A DNA stretch of 64,000 nt from Clostridium sp. CAG:433. Lineage in GTDB: Bacteria; Bacillota_I; Bacilli_A; RF39; UBA660. The DNA lies in assembly GCA_000433675.1 (NCBI GenBank), contig FR893564.1, positions 83,043 to 147,042 of the forward strand. The letters run 5' to 3'. The notes under the pieces are model-generated. The model was not told the DNA's origin, made no database searches, and saw only the letters and a program-made list of their open reading frames with translations. Made by a program: the position numbers and the translations under genes. Of the stretch, positions 32,313 through 41,103 are shown piece by piece (position 1 is the first letter of the stretch; every line of letters starts with the position of its first letter).

Positions 32313-32945
32313 ATGGAAAAACAAGTATTATATCATATACATAAAATCGAGGGTAAGGATAGTACGGGTAAGTTTTGGAAAGAAAATAAAGAGATAAAAG
32401 TGGATGATAAGTTTAAAAATGGAATGCTTAAAAGATATAATGAATTTACAACTAAAACTTCAATTTTAGATGTAGATGGCAATATAATTGATAAGAATAT
32501 ACATGATTATTTAGCAAGAGTTTTATTTAAATTAAATAGTGGTAGAACTTTTTCAAAACAAGAACTAGAAGAAATTTTAAAATTATCATATCGTGCTTCC
32601 TATTATGGAAATATGTTTAAAAGAGAAACAGCATTAGAAAATTATAGAAAAGATAATGTTAGTACATTGCCCAGTAGATTACATACAATTTATTTAACTG
32701 ATGAAAAAGGAATAGATTATTGGGTAAATGCTTTACAAACAGATAATTATACACTATATAGAGTAGAAGCAAGTGGTGAAATATTTAAAACAAATGAACA
32801 ATTAATACCAGAAGAGATGTTAAGTTATAAAGATGTTTATGAAAGTGCATATAATTATTGGCATCCAAACTTTAAACATGTACCAGATTATACAAATGAA
32901 TATTTGGTAAAAGGAAAAGTAAAAGTACTTGAAAAAATAAAATAG
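32313..32945 (+). CDS. DUF2441-like protein
   Basis: 210 residues, cytosolic. It resembles DUF2441: YHIHKIEG near the start, KFWKENKEIKV, then ETALENYRKDNVSTLPSRLH with IYLTDEKGIDYWVNAL, and a final YNYWHP ... EYLVKGKVKV. That pattern (E--R-----LPSR-----V-----I--W) is found in mobile, defence-rich regions; the activity is not known, though an ADP-ribosyltransferase-like fold is conceivable. ATG with AAGGA is chosen, one base after the stop of the preceding gene; an earlier in-frame start overlaps that gene. Middle gene of the cassette. Confidence 0.65.
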   Translation: MEKQVLYHIHKIEGKDSTGKFWKENKEIKVDDKFKNGMLKRYNEFTTKTSILDVDGNIIDKNIHDYLARVLFKLNSGRTFSKQELEEILKLSYRASYYGNMFKRETALENYRKDNVSTLPSRLHTIYLTDEKGIDYWVNALQTDNYTLYRVEASGEIFKTNEQLIPEEMLSYKDVYESAYNYWHPNFKHVPDYTNEYLVKGKVKVLEKIK

Positions 32946-32957
32946 ATGAGGTAAAAC

Positions 32958-34007
32958 GTGGATAATATAGCAAAAAAAGAATGTCAAAATGATGTAATAA
33001 ACTTACTTCAAGAAAAAGAATATAATGAGGATGGAGTAAGGATGTTTTTTAGAAATTTTGTCAACATAGAAGTAGAAGAACAATTAAAAGATGAAGTAAA
33101 TAAATATAAAGAAAAACAAAAAAGAAGAATAATCGATGTATATAATGCATTTAATGAAGATACTCCTAATGAAATAAAGAAAATAAAAATGGTAGAAAGA
33201 TTACCATTTAGAACAGCATTAAGAGATTATGAAAGATATTTTAAAATACAGTGCATATTATCAAAATTGTTATATAATGGTACTCATGATTTTAATGTAT
33301 ATAAAGTGATACCATATTATGAAGCAATTAGTTTAGATGATATAGAAAAAATAAAAGAATATTTAGAAAATAATGGCATATATTTAAAAAATGAAAACTT
33401 TATTAAAGATAAATTATGCAATTATGGAGAGCTATATAAAGATGAAGATGGAATAAAAAAGGATTTTGATAGATTGTCCCATCATCACGAATATATATTA
33501 AAGGAAAATTCAGATTTAATTATTAGAAGATATAGTGAATTATGTATATATAATATGCTTAAAAATAATTTAAAAAGTTATGAAGAAATAAAATGGGGTT
33601 CCAAAGATGTTTGTGATGCATTAGGATACAATATAATAGTTATTGATAAACTTCTTTCAAGTGTTAAAATGATAAATGTTAAATCAACATATTTAAAAAA
33701 TGATCCATTAGAAGATTGTTTGGTATTAACAAAAGAGGAGTATAAAAAATTAGAAGAATCAAATAAAAATAATGTACCATATATAATGTATAAGATAAAT
33801 TATGATTTAGATAATTTTGTTGCTGAATTTTATAAGATTGAACATAAAAGTAATGGTATTTATGCAGTTACAAATTTAAATGATAATACTACGTATGAAA
33901 GTACATTTGTTAAAGATAATGAAACAGATGGCAATATGAAGATAAAGATAAAAGAAACAATTAAAGTAAAAGAAGAACCACATAAATTAAAACTAAAATT
34001 AGGTTAA
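32958..34007 (+). CDS. Paralogue of the first cassette protein, catalytic residues lost
   Basis: 349 residues, GTG start after GAGG. It aligns with the first cassette protein throughout: VERLPFRTALRDYERYFKIQ matches CEKLPFRTKTKDMIRYNLIQ, LCNYGELYKDEDGIKKDF matches FCNYGNPYKDPDGIKRDF, EEIKWGSKDVCDALGYNI matches EEIKWVSKDVGDLFGYDI, and MINVKST takes the place of LIEVKTS. So the Asp becomes Asn and the Glu becomes Asn: a dead nuclease fold. It has an extra Lys-rich tail (KIKIKETIKVKEEPHKLKLK). It may be a partner or inhibitor of the intact copy. Confidence 0.75.
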   Translation: MDNIAKKECQNDVINLLQEKEYNEDGVRMFFRNFVNIEVEEQLKDEVNKYKEKQKRRIIDVYNAFNEDTPNEIKKIKMVERLPFRTALRDYERYFKIQCILSKLLYNGTHDFNVYKVIPYYEAISLDDIEKIKEYLENNGIYLKNENFIKDKLCNYGELYKDEDGIKKDFDRLSHHHEYILKENSDLIIRRYSELCIYNMLKNNLKSYEEIKWGSKDVCDALGYNIIVIDKLLSSVKMINVKSTYLKNDPLEDCLVLTKEEYKKLEESNKNNVPYIMYKINYDLDNFVAEFYKIEHKSNGIYAVTNLNDNTTYESTFVKDNETDGNMKIKIKETIKVKEEPHKLKLKLG

Positions 34008-34009
34008 TA

Positions 34010-34040
34010 GGCTAAAAAAGTCTATTTTTTTTATTTTTTG
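34010..34040 (+). terminator. Terminator of the nuclease-fold cassette
   Basis: TAGGCT / AGTCTA stem (one G-T pair) with a T-rich tail. Confidence 0.65.
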
Positions 34041-34050
34041 TCAAAAAAAG

Positions 34051-34079
34051 TTGACATTTTTGAAATATAGTCATATACT
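34051..34079 (+). promoter_or_regulatory. Promoter of the TetR/YhgE operon
   Basis: TTGACA, 17 bases, TATACT, overlapped on its 3' side by the operator. Confidence 0.85.
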
Positions 34080-34112
34080 ATACCAGTATACTGATTTGGT
34101 ATATTGGTATAG
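34078..34112. promoter_or_regulatory. TetR operator
   Basis: CTATACC and GGTATAG arms 21 bases apart, with inner GTATAC and GTATA repeats, covering the -10 and transcription start. Position implies autorepression. Confidence 0.7.
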
Positions 34113-34123
34113 GAAGTGATAAA

Positions 34124-34681
34124 ATGAATAAAAAAGAGGAAGTAATAAACGCAGCAAGAGATCTTTTTACTAAGTATGGATACAAAAAAGTGTCTATGGA
34201 TGAAATAGCAAAAGAAGCAAATGTTACTAAAAAAACTATTTATTCTTACTTCAGTGATAAAGAAGCAATGTTTAAATATTTTGCAAGTGAAGAACTTCAA
34301 AGTATGAAAGAAAAAATAGAAAATGATGTAAATAGCAGCACTTCATTTATAGATAAAGTATCTAAAATACTTTATGAATCATTACTTTTTAGAAAGAATA
34401 GTGATTTAATAAAGACTATTATTAAAGAGATATCCAAAAGTAACACTGCAGAATGCATTTCTTTTTTAAAGTTTTATGATGATGAAATTGTTAGTTATAT
34501 AGAAGAAAAAATAATACAAGAAATTCAAAATAAAACCATAAAAAAATGTGATGCACATTTAACTGCATTTATTATTTACAAAGTATATTCATCAATATTA
34601 TTTGAATATGATAGAGAAATTGATGAAGAAAAAGTAACCAAAGAAGTTACAAACATATTAAAAGATGGTTTATTAAATTAG
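34124..34681 (+). CDS. TetR/AcrR-family regulator
   Basis: 185 residues. N-terminal HTH: AARDLFTKYGYKKVSMDEIA, EANVTKKTIYSYFSDKEAMF (residues about 10-50). The C-terminal ligand domain is unspecific. It is the first gene of a two-gene operon; the promoter is covered by a palindrome, so it probably represses itself and the YhgE-like gene 13 bases downstream, which may export or respond to its ligand. Confidence 0.93.
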   Translation: MNKKEEVINAARDLFTKYGYKKVSMDEIAKEANVTKKTIYSYFSDKEAMFKYFASEELQSMKEKIENDVNSSTSFIDKVSKILYESLLFRKNSDLIKTIIKEISKSNTAECISFLKFYDDEIVSYIEEKIIQEIQNKTIKKCDAHLTAFIIYKVYSSILFEYDREIDEEKVTKEVTNILKDGLLN

Positions 34682-34694
34682 GGAGGTTTTAAAT

Positions 34695-36611
34695 ATGAAA
34701 AATAAAAATCATAAGTTTTTTAATTATGTCATAATTGCAGCCGTATTAATAATTCCATTTATGTATAGCTTTTTCTATTTAAAAGCATATTGGAATCCAT
34801 ATGGTGAAGGTAATATAGATAATTTACCTGTTGCAATAGTAAATGAAGATAAAGGTTCTAAAGGTGAAGAACTAGTAAAAGAAATAAAAGATAGTAAAAA
34901 ATTAAAATTATCAGTAGTTGATAGTACAAAGGCAGAAGATGGACTTTATAATAAAGATTATTATGCTGTTATAAATATTCCAGAAGATTTTACAGAAAGT
35001 ATGGAAAGTGCTAGTACAACAAATAAGAAACACGCAACTATCACATATTCACCTAACCAAAAATCAAATTATCTAGCAAGTCAAATAATTAACAATGTAG
35101 TTAATGTAGTTGAAAAAAATCTAGATAATAAAGTAAATTCAGAAATAGTAGGTACTTTATCTGATACAGTTAAAGAAGTACCTGATAAACTTGAAACAAT
35201 AAGTGATGGATTTGATAAATTAAATGATGGAACTAATCAGTTAAAAGAAGGATCAAATACACTTACAAGTGGTACAGAAAGTTTAAAACAAAACTATGCT
35301 AAATTTAATGAAGGCGTAAAAAGTTTACAAAGTGGTACAAATACACTTGCTAGTGGAGCAAAAGAATTTAATCAGTTAACAAGTGGACTATCTACTATGC
35401 AAACTGGTGTCACAAATTTAAAAAATGGTAGTGATGCATTTACAACTGGTTTAAATAGTTATGTAACAGGTGTTAATTCTGCACTTTCAAACACTAATAA
35501 TTTAGCAAGTATAGTTGTAAGTACAACATGTGCAAGAATAGAAGCAGGAGATAGTACAATAACAGAATATGATAAAAATGCATGTTTAATTGCAAAGGGA
35601 ATGCTTGCTAATAATCCAAATTATGGTGGAACAAATGCTATAAATTATTTAACTATTAGTGGTAATAAATTAAATTCAAGCAATCAAGAAATAAATGCTG
35701 GAATAAATACTTTAAATAGTAGTGTATCATCACTTGGTACAGTAAATGAAAAAATAACTAAATTACAAAATGGTGCAAATAGTCTTCTTGATGGAGCAAA
35801 CACATTATATAGTAGTTCTGAGGAAATAATGAATGGTATTAATGCTCTAAATGATGGAGCAAATACCTTAAATAGTGGAATAAATACTTTAAATAATAGT
35901 GTGTCATCTGCTAAAAATGAATTAAATGAAAACATTGAAACTACTAAAAAAGAAGTAGCAAAAGTAAATGGATTAAAAGAATATAGTAATGAACCTGTTA
36001 AAGTTGATACAGAAGCTGTTAATGAAGTATCAAGTTATGGTACTGCATTCTCACCATTCTTTATATCAATCGCATTATGGGTTGGATGCTTAATGCTTTA
36101 TATAGTATTATATTTTGATAAAGAAGAAAGATTTAAAAGGTTATCAATTAATAATCCAAAACTTTTACAAAGAACATTATGTTATCATGGACTTGCAACG
36201 CTCGCAGGTATAATACTTGGAATATTATTACAAATATTATTAGATTTTGAAATAACTAACATTTTATTATATTATGTTTCAATAGTATTAATTGCTAATA
36301 CATTTGTTGCTATAATTGAATTATTAATAGTAAACTTTAAAGATATTGGTAAATTTATTGCTCTTATCTTACTTGTACTTCAATTAGCCGCAGCAGGAGG
36401 AACATTCCCAATAGAAACAGTAACAAAAGGATTTAGATGGTTACATAAAGTTCTTCCAATGACATATACAATAGATTTATTAAGAGAAAGTTTAGTAACA
36501 ATTGAATCTAAATTATTAACTCATAACTTTATCATTGTATTTATAATATTTATTGTATTCTTTGGTATTAATATTGCTCATGATATAATAAGACAAAAGA
36601 AAAATAAATAA
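34695..36611 (+). CDS. YhgE/Pip-family membrane protein (ABC-2 permease-like)
   Basis: 638 residues. One membrane segment near 10-27, a large extracytoplasmic domain (NLPVAIVNEDKGSKGEELV at about 42-60 is typical), a long run of NDGTNQLKEGSNTLTSG-like repeats (about 175-430), and about five membrane segments at the C terminus (from about 445). This is the phage infection protein (Pip)/YhgE layout. Pip of Lactococcus is a phage receptor; relatives act in export of toxic compounds or ESX-type effectors. TetR control suits an export role. Confidence 0.9.
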   Translation: MKNKNHKFFNYVIIAAVLIIPFMYSFFYLKAYWNPYGEGNIDNLPVAIVNEDKGSKGEELVKEIKDSKKLKLSVVDSTKAEDGLYNKDYYAVINIPEDFTESMESASTTNKKHATITYSPNQKSNYLASQIINNVVNVVEKNLDNKVNSEIVGTLSDTVKEVPDKLETISDGFDKLNDGTNQLKEGSNTLTSGTESLKQNYAKFNEGVKSLQSGTNTLASGAKEFNQLTSGLSTMQTGVTNLKNGSDAFTTGLNSYVTGVNSALSNTNNLASIVVSTTCARIEAGDSTITEYDKNACLIAKGMLANNPNYGGTNAINYLTISGNKLNSSNQEINAGINTLNSSVSSLGTVNEKITKLQNGANSLLDGANTLYSSSEEIMNGINALNDGANTLNSGINTLNNSVSSAKNELNENIETTKKEVAKVNGLKEYSNEPVKVDTEAVNEVSSYGTAFSPFFISIALWVGCLMLYIVLYFDKEERFKRLSINNPKLLQRTLCYHGLATLAGIILGILLQILLDFEITNILLYYVSIVLIANTFVAIIELLIVNFKDIGKFIALILLVLQLAAAGGTFPIETVTKGFRWLHKVLPMTYTIDLLRESLVTIESKLLTHNFIIVFIIFIVFFGINIAHDIIRQKKNK

Positions 36612-36617
36612 TTCAAA

Positions 36618-36643
36618 TGGTGCATATGCATCATTTTTTCTTT
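36618..36643 (+). terminator. Terminator
   Basis: AAATGGTGCA / TGCATCATTT stem with one mismatch and a T run. Confidence 0.8.
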
Positions 36644-36742
36644 ACATTAAAAATATGTAAAACTTATGTAAAAAGTGTAAAAAATATTCTTTATATCATT
36701 AAAATATGTTAAACTAGTTTTAGTAAAATAGGAAGTGAATAT

Positions 36743-37792
36743 ATGAAAACAAAAAAGAAAAAATCAAACTGGATAAAATTTATAGTATTTTTAGTAATAA
36801 TATTTTTAGTATTAATGATTTCTTCAATAGCGTTATTTATAAATTATAAAACAAATAAGGTAAATAAATCATTATCTTATAATGAAACAGGGGAGTTATC
36901 TTATTTAGTTTGTTTAAATAAAAATGATATTATAAAAGATGAATGTATTAGTGAAAAAAGAAGTTTTATATCTGATATGATAGATAAAATAAAATTTAAA
37001 CTTGATTATAGTTTAAAATCAACTGATATAGCAAATTATAATTATTCATATGAAATACTTGCAGAAACAATAATAAGTGAAAAAGGTTCATCAGATAAAA
37101 TATTATATAAAGATAGTAAAGTAATTGGAAAAAATAGTTATAATAAAGATAAAAAAGATACTATTAGTATAAATGATGATTTTAATATTAATTTTAGTGA
37201 TTATAATAAGGTTGTTACTAATTTTAAAAATCAATATCCAGTAGATGTGGATGGTAATTTAATAATAACTGTAAATGTAAATATAAATGGTGAAAAAGAA
37301 GGTATAAATGAGGACATTAAAAATAATTATGATTTAAAAGTAATCGTACCTCTTGGAAAAGAAACAACAGAAATAAAAGATTTTATAACTACAATAGATA
37401 ATAATGGTTCAATTAATAATTATGAGAAAACAAAAGAAGGATATACTTTATTCTCACTTTTATGTGATATAGTTTATAAATTAGATATATTATATGTAAT
37501 ATTTGTTTTTGTATTTATATTTAAAATAATGCCAAAAATGAGTGGATATAATTTAGAATTAAAAAGGGTATTAAAAGAATATGATAAAATGATTGTAAAT
37601 GTAAATTCAATGCCAGAATTAGGTGATTTACAAGTGATGGAAGTATCAAACTTTAGTGAACTAGTAGACGCTAAAAAGAATTTAAATAAACCAATAATGT
37701 ACTTTGATAATTATGATAGAAATGAAGTAATATTTGTTGTAAAATCAGATAGTGATGCATTTGTTTATATAATGAATAAATATGATAAATAA
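36743..37792 (+). CDS. Two-TM membrane protein, DUF5305-like
   Basis: 349 residues. A basic start, membrane segment about 11-33, an extracytoplasmic domain of about 200 residues with beta-rich stretches (VDVDGNLIITVNVNINGEKE), a second segment about 248-264, and a cytosolic tail of about 80 residues (MPELGDLQVMEVSNFSELVD, NKPIMYFDNY). The layout and the tail fit DUF5305, a family of unknown role. Monocistronic. AGGAAGTGA precedes the ATG. Confidence 0.72.
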   Translation: MKTKKKKSNWIKFIVFLVIIFLVLMISSIALFINYKTNKVNKSLSYNETGELSYLVCLNKNDIIKDECISEKRSFISDMIDKIKFKLDYSLKSTDIANYNYSYEILAETIISEKGSSDKILYKDSKVIGKNSYNKDKKDTISINDDFNINFSDYNKVVTNFKNQYPVDVDGNLIITVNVNINGEKEGINEDIKNNYDLKVIVPLGKETTEIKDFITTIDNNGSINNYEKTKEGYTLFSLLCDIVYKLDILYVIFVFVFIFKIMPKMSGYNLELKRVLKEYDKMIVNVNSMPELGDLQVMEVSNFSELVDAKKNLNKPIMYFDNYDRNEVIFVVKSDSDAFVYIMNKYDK

Positions 37793-37796
37793 AAAA

Positions 37797-37822
37797 ATTA
37801 TAGGTTTTCTATAATTTTTTTT
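37797..37822. terminator. Bidirectional terminator
   Basis: AAATTATAG / CTATAATTT stem between convergent genes. Confidence 0.85.
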
Positions 37823-38451
37823 ACTATTTCTGTACTTCTTTCTCCTGCTTCTTTTTCAAAATCATCATTACCATCAGCAAAATCAGAAACAGTTCTAATA
37901 CATACAAAAGGAACATTATTTTTTCTTGATATATGACCAATACTTGCACTTTCCATATCAACAATAGTTGCTTTTGTTCTATTATATATTTCATCTCTTA
38001 CTTTAGAATCAGTAACAAAACAGTCACCACTAGTAATAGGAGATACATAATAATTAACATTTTCTTTTTTTAATATATCTTCTGTAATACTAATTAATTT
38101 TTCATCAGCTTTTATATTTCCATCATCAGGAGTAGAATATTTCATAATTCTAATAGGAGTAAAATCATGATATGTTACAAAAGATGATATAACTGTATCC
38201 ATAACTTTTAATTTATCTGTTAAACTACCAGCGCATCCGGTATTAATAATATAGTTTGGCATATATTTATCAATTATATATTGTGTATTCGCCGCAGAAT
38301 TTACTTTACCAATACCACTTTTACTAAGAATTATTTCTTTATTGCAAAAAATTCCTACATAAATATCATTATTATCTTCTTTTTTTAAATTTAATGTTGT
38401 TTTTAAATTTTCAACTTCAACATCCATTGCGCCAATAACCGCAATCTTCAT
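37798..38451 (-). CDS. mtnN: 5'-methylthioadenosine/S-adenosylhomocysteine nucleosidase
   Basis: Cleaves MTA and SAH to adenine and the ribosyl sulfur compound, in methionine salvage and methyl-cycle clean-up. 217 residues. IGAMDVEVENL at the start, SGIGKVNSA near 64, NTGCAGSL near 90, DFVTDSK-like GDCFVTDSK near 143, VDMESASIGH near 161 (catalytic Glu) and RTVSDFADG near 184 (catalytic Asp). All family motifs are intact. GAGGTGAT precedes the ATG. Confidence 0.96.
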   Translation of the reverse strand: MKIAVIGAMDVEVENLKTTLNLKKEDNNDIYVGIFCNKEIILSKSGIGKVNSAANTQYIIDKYMPNYIINTGCAGSLTDKLKVMDTVISSFVTYHDFTPIRIMKYSTPDDGNIKADEKLISITEDILKKENVNYYVSPITSGDCFVTDSKVRDEIYNRTKATIVDMESASIGHISRKNNVPFVCIRTVSDFADGNDDFEKEAGERSTEIVKKIIENL

Positions 38452-38534
38452 ACTTTATCACCTCATGAACTTAATTATATCAAAATTTTGAATAAAATGT
38501 AGTATTTTGTCAGAAAATATAAAAGGTGATATGT

Positions 38535-39017
38535 ATGAAAACTATATTTAAAATAATTTTAATTATTATATTATTTCTTTTTTTATTTATTTTTATAGGA
38601 AAAAATAATGATTCTAAAACTGTTTTTATGGAGAATGAAAGAAATGGTAATCATTATAAATTAATATTTTCTAAAGAACCATTAACAATAAGAACTATTA
38701 AATTAAAATTAACTCCTTTTATTAATAATGGCTACATAACAAAAATATATGTAAAGTATGATGAAAATTTAAAAGATTATTTTAAGGATAAGGAATATTT
38801 TTCTTTTGATAACTCAAGTATTAATACTGGAATAGATACTTTAAAGAAGGAATATTTAAATGTATTAAGTTCAAATTATTTATATAATGAAATAGAAAAA
38901 GATATAAATGATGTATCAATAGAAAGTGTAGATGTATATGCAGAAGAAAGTGTAATTAATAATTTTAAGAATAAATTTAAAAATGCAATAGTAGAAAAGA
39001 TAAATGAAAAGTATTAA
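38535..39017 (+). CDS. Small membrane-anchored protein, unknown
   Basis: 160 residues, with one hydrophobic segment at about 4-23 and an extracytoplasmic Lys/Asn-rich remainder (LKLTPFINNGYITKIYVKYD). The ATG after AAAGGTGAT is preferred over an upstream GTG which is inside that site. No recognised family; resembles other anchored orphan proteins of this window. Confidence 0.65.
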   Translation: MKTIFKIILIIILFLFLFIFIGKNNDSKTVFMENERNGNHYKLIFSKEPLTIRTIKLKLTPFINNGYITKIYVKYDENLKDYFKDKEYFSFDNSSINTGIDTLKKEYLNVLSSNYLYNEIEKDINDVSIESVDVYAEESVINNFKNKFKNAIVEKINEKY

Positions 39018-39096
39018 TAAATTATAATTATTGTAATATAATTTAATGAAAAAAGATAAAAAGTAAAAAATATTGTCAAAAAATTAATAAAATATA

Positions 39097-39125
39097 TTGA
39101 AATGTTATTTAAATTATGGTAAGAT
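39097..39125 (+). promoter_or_regulatory. Promoter of tRNA pair
   Basis: TTGAAA, 17 bases, TAAGAT, 12 bases before the first tRNA. Confidence 0.7.
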
Positions 39126-39137
39126 TAATACTGTCAT

Positions 39138-39214
39138 GGACCCTTAGCTCAGTTGGTTAGAGCATCCGGCTCATAACCGGGCGGTCGTAGGTTCGAGTCC
39201 TACAGGGTCCACCA
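39138..39214 (+). tRNA. tRNA with CAT anticodon (Ile2 or elongator Met)
   Basis: 77 bases with encoded CCA. Anticodon loop CTCATAA. The acceptor begins GGACCCT, giving C4-G69 and C5-G68 pairs, which favour lysidine modification (tRNA-Ile2) over elongator Met. The variable loop is normal (initiator excluded by the G1-C72 pair). Confidence 0.9.
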
Positions 39215-39227
39215 TTTATATAATTGT

Positions 39228-39312
39228 GCAGGTGTGGCGAAATTGGCAGACGCGCTAGACTTAGGATCTAGTTCCTTACGGAGTGGGGGTTCAAGTCCCT
39301 TCACCTGCACCA
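39228..39312 (+). tRNA. tRNA-Leu (TAG)
   Basis: 85 bases, class II with a long variable arm, anticodon loop CTTAGGA, CCA encoded. 13 bases after the preceding tRNA. Confidence 0.93.
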
Positions 39313-39330
39313 ATTTGAATATTAAGAAAT
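39312..39330 (+). repeat. 19-bp direct repeat, copy at the tRNA-Leu 3' end
   Basis: AATTTGAATATTAAGAAAT begins with the last base of the tRNA and recurs exactly at 40239-40257. Including the tRNA end (GCACC / GTACT) 22 of 24 bases match. Confidence 0.75.
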
Positions 39331-39355
39331 CAATCGATATAGGTTGATTTTTTTA
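39326..39355 (+). terminator. Terminator of tRNA pair
   Basis: AAATCAA / TTGATTT stem and T run. Confidence 0.75.
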
Positions 39356-39423
39356 TTTAAAAAAATATATTTTCTATAAAACATAAAAAAGTATGTTATA
39401 ATGATTAAAAACATGAGGGTACT

Positions 39424-40131
39424 ATGGGTAGATTATATGAAGCAAAAGTAGATGCAAAAAGATGGAAAATTGTTGAAATTGATAACGAGAATTATCATTC
39501 TTATAAACTTATTGATAAGGAAAAAGAAGAGATTTATTATTTGTATCACATTATAGGTGTTGAACAAGTTGCAGAAGATGAGTTCTTAATTTATAAAAGA
39601 GCAAATCGCGATGAATTTGAAATAGTCAGATATAAGTTGCAAAATTCTGAATTTTATAAATTGTTTGATAAAAACATTGGTGACTTTTATTTTATATCTG
39701 ATGATAGAATAATGTTAACGTACTATGCAAAAGATGCTTCATGCCGTTGCGATGGAATTTATTCAATAAAAGAAAATAAATTATTAGAGGAAGCTAAATG
39801 GTTAAACATGGCTAGGGTTGATATATATAAAGATGATGATAATTCTGATGAGATTAAAATATACGTAGAGGAAAATCTTTGTTCATGCATATTAAACAAT
39901 CCTAAACTATTATTTACAGTAGATCCTAATACATTACAACCAAATTCTGATTGTTATAGTCAACTTAGAGACAGTTATATAAAAGTAAGTAGTAAAGAAG
40001 ATATTGAAAGTATTAGATTAGAAGAACAAAAATATATAAGAATTATTGAAAAAGAAATGCTTGAAAAAGAACATGAACAATTGCAAAAAGCAAAAACAAA
40101 AATATTATCAAGAACAAATGAAACAAAGTAG
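39424..40131 (+). CDS. Hypothetical protein in a tRNA-adjacent islet
   Basis: 235 residues, cytosolic, not recognised. The middle part alternates hydrophobic and charged residues (EDEFLIYKRANRDEFEIVRY, FYFISDDRIMLTYYAKD) like a beta-propeller or beta-sandwich repeat, with several cysteines (CRCDG, CSC). The C-terminal 45 residues are a charged helix (EKEMLEKEHEQLQKAKTK). It is the only gene between the two 19-bp repeats, so it may be a mobile or duplicated islet. Confidence 0.65.
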   Translation: MGRLYEAKVDAKRWKIVEIDNENYHSYKLIDKEKEEIYYLYHIIGVEQVAEDEFLIYKRANRDEFEIVRYKLQNSEFYKLFDKNIGDFYFISDDRIMLTYYAKDASCRCDGIYSIKENKLLEEAKWLNMARVDIYKDDDNSDEIKIYVEENLCSCILNNPKLLFTVDPNTLQPNSDCYSQLRDSYIKVSSKEDIESIRLEEQKYIRIIEKEMLEKEHEQLQKAKTKILSRTNETK

Positions 40132-40153
40132 CATGAGATTATTGCTACTTTTT
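40127..40153 (+). terminator. Terminator
   Basis: AGTAGCA / TGCTACT stem followed by Ts; it includes the stop codon. Confidence 0.8.
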
Positions 40154-40238
40154 CTATTTCTTTGTAAAATGAATATAGTAATTGATATAAATTGTTTGTT
40201 TTTTATAAAAGAGTTGTAAAATATTTGTTGTATGTACT

Positions 40239-40257
40239 AATTTGAATATTAAGAAAT
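40239..40257 (+). repeat. 19-bp direct repeat, distal copy
   Basis: Exact copy of the sequence at the tRNA-Leu end, 927 bases away. The rest of the 210-base gap holds only a terminator and AT-rich sequence. Confidence 0.75.
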
Positions 40258-40341
40258 GAACTATTTTTTAAATTTTAATTAATCAATTAATGTTAATATG
40301 AATATACTAAAATAGTTGTCAAAAAGGAGTGAAGTAACATT

Positions 40342-40650
40342 ATGTACTTAACAACAGAAAAAATAAATGAATTAGATGATGAAAATACTGTTAAAGTATT
40401 ACGATCTTATTTTTATTTTTTATATGCAAAATTTAATTTGCTAGAACATAAAGATGTAAAAAATGCATTAATATTTAAAAAATATATTGAATTAGATGAT
40501 ATTAATGATGTTAATGAATATATAATAATTAGTGTAAAAGACATTAAAAATATGCTTTCATATTCAGAAGAGGAATATGAAAAAATTCTTCCAATAGAAG
40601 AAAATAGTAATAAATCAAAAAAATTAGTAAAAGATTTTGATAATATTTAA
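40342..40650 (+). CDS. Small hypothetical protein
   Basis: 102 residues, acidic, helical in prediction by eye (NTVKVLRSYFYFLYAKFNLL), no membrane segment. AAAGGAGTG lies 10 bases before the ATG. Not recognised. Possibly co-transcribed with the next small gene. Confidence 0.6.
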   Translation: MYLTTEKINELDDENTVKVLRSYFYFLYAKFNLLEHKDVKNALIFKKYIELDDINDVNEYIIISVKDIKNMLSYSEEEYEKILPIEENSNKSKKLVKDFDNI

Positions 40651-40696
40651 AAATTGTGATATTATATTACCTGTCAAAAATTTTGGTGGTGTTAAT

Positions 40697-41062
40697 ATGA
40701 TAAAATATAATATTTATAATTTAGTAGTAGTTTTTTGTAATATTGGAAATGGTAAAATACAATGTTTCATATGTAAAGAAAAGAGAGATAAATATGTTGA
40801 AATATTTTCTCATGGAATAATACCTATAGAACAAGTAAAATCTGTTTCTCCACTTTCAGATTATTATTACCGTGAATTAGTAAAAGAAGATATGTCTTCA
40901 TATGTAGATAAAAAAGAACTTTTAAGCAAATTTTGTTTTATAAATCGAAATATTGATGCATATTCTTTAGAAGCTTTAGAGTATGAAGATGAACATGAGG
41001 TAGATTATAAAAGATTAAAACTTAAAAATAACTTTAAAATAATAAAAGGTGGAAAAAACTAA
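40697..41062 (+). CDS. Small hypothetical protein
   Basis: 121 residues. A beta-rich first half (YNLVVVFCNIGNGKIQCFIC) then charged helices, and a basic tail (KLKNNFKIIKGGKN). ATG after GGTGGTG is chosen; the longer in-frame opening overlaps the previous gene and has no ribosome site. Not recognised. Confidence 0.6.
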   Translation: MIKYNIYNLVVVFCNIGNGKIQCFICKEKRDKYVEIFSHGIIPIEQVKSVSPLSDYYYRELVKEDMSSYVDKKELLSKFCFINRNIDAYSLEALEYEDEHEVDYKRLKLKNNFKIIKGGKN

Positions 41063-41069
41063 TAAAAAA

Positions 41070-41103
41070 AGTTACCTTCTTAATAATAGAAAGTAACTTT
41101 TTA
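41070..41103. terminator. Bidirectional terminator
   Basis: AAAGTTAC / GTAACTTT stem with a 17-base loop, A run before and T run after, between convergent genes. Confidence 0.8.

Noticed and set aside
35170..35960. Possible DNA repeat array or CRISPR
   Set aside because: The similarity is at protein level (NGANTL-type repeats in the YhgE-like protein); the DNA units vary and there are no regular spacers. No CRISPR was seen in the window.
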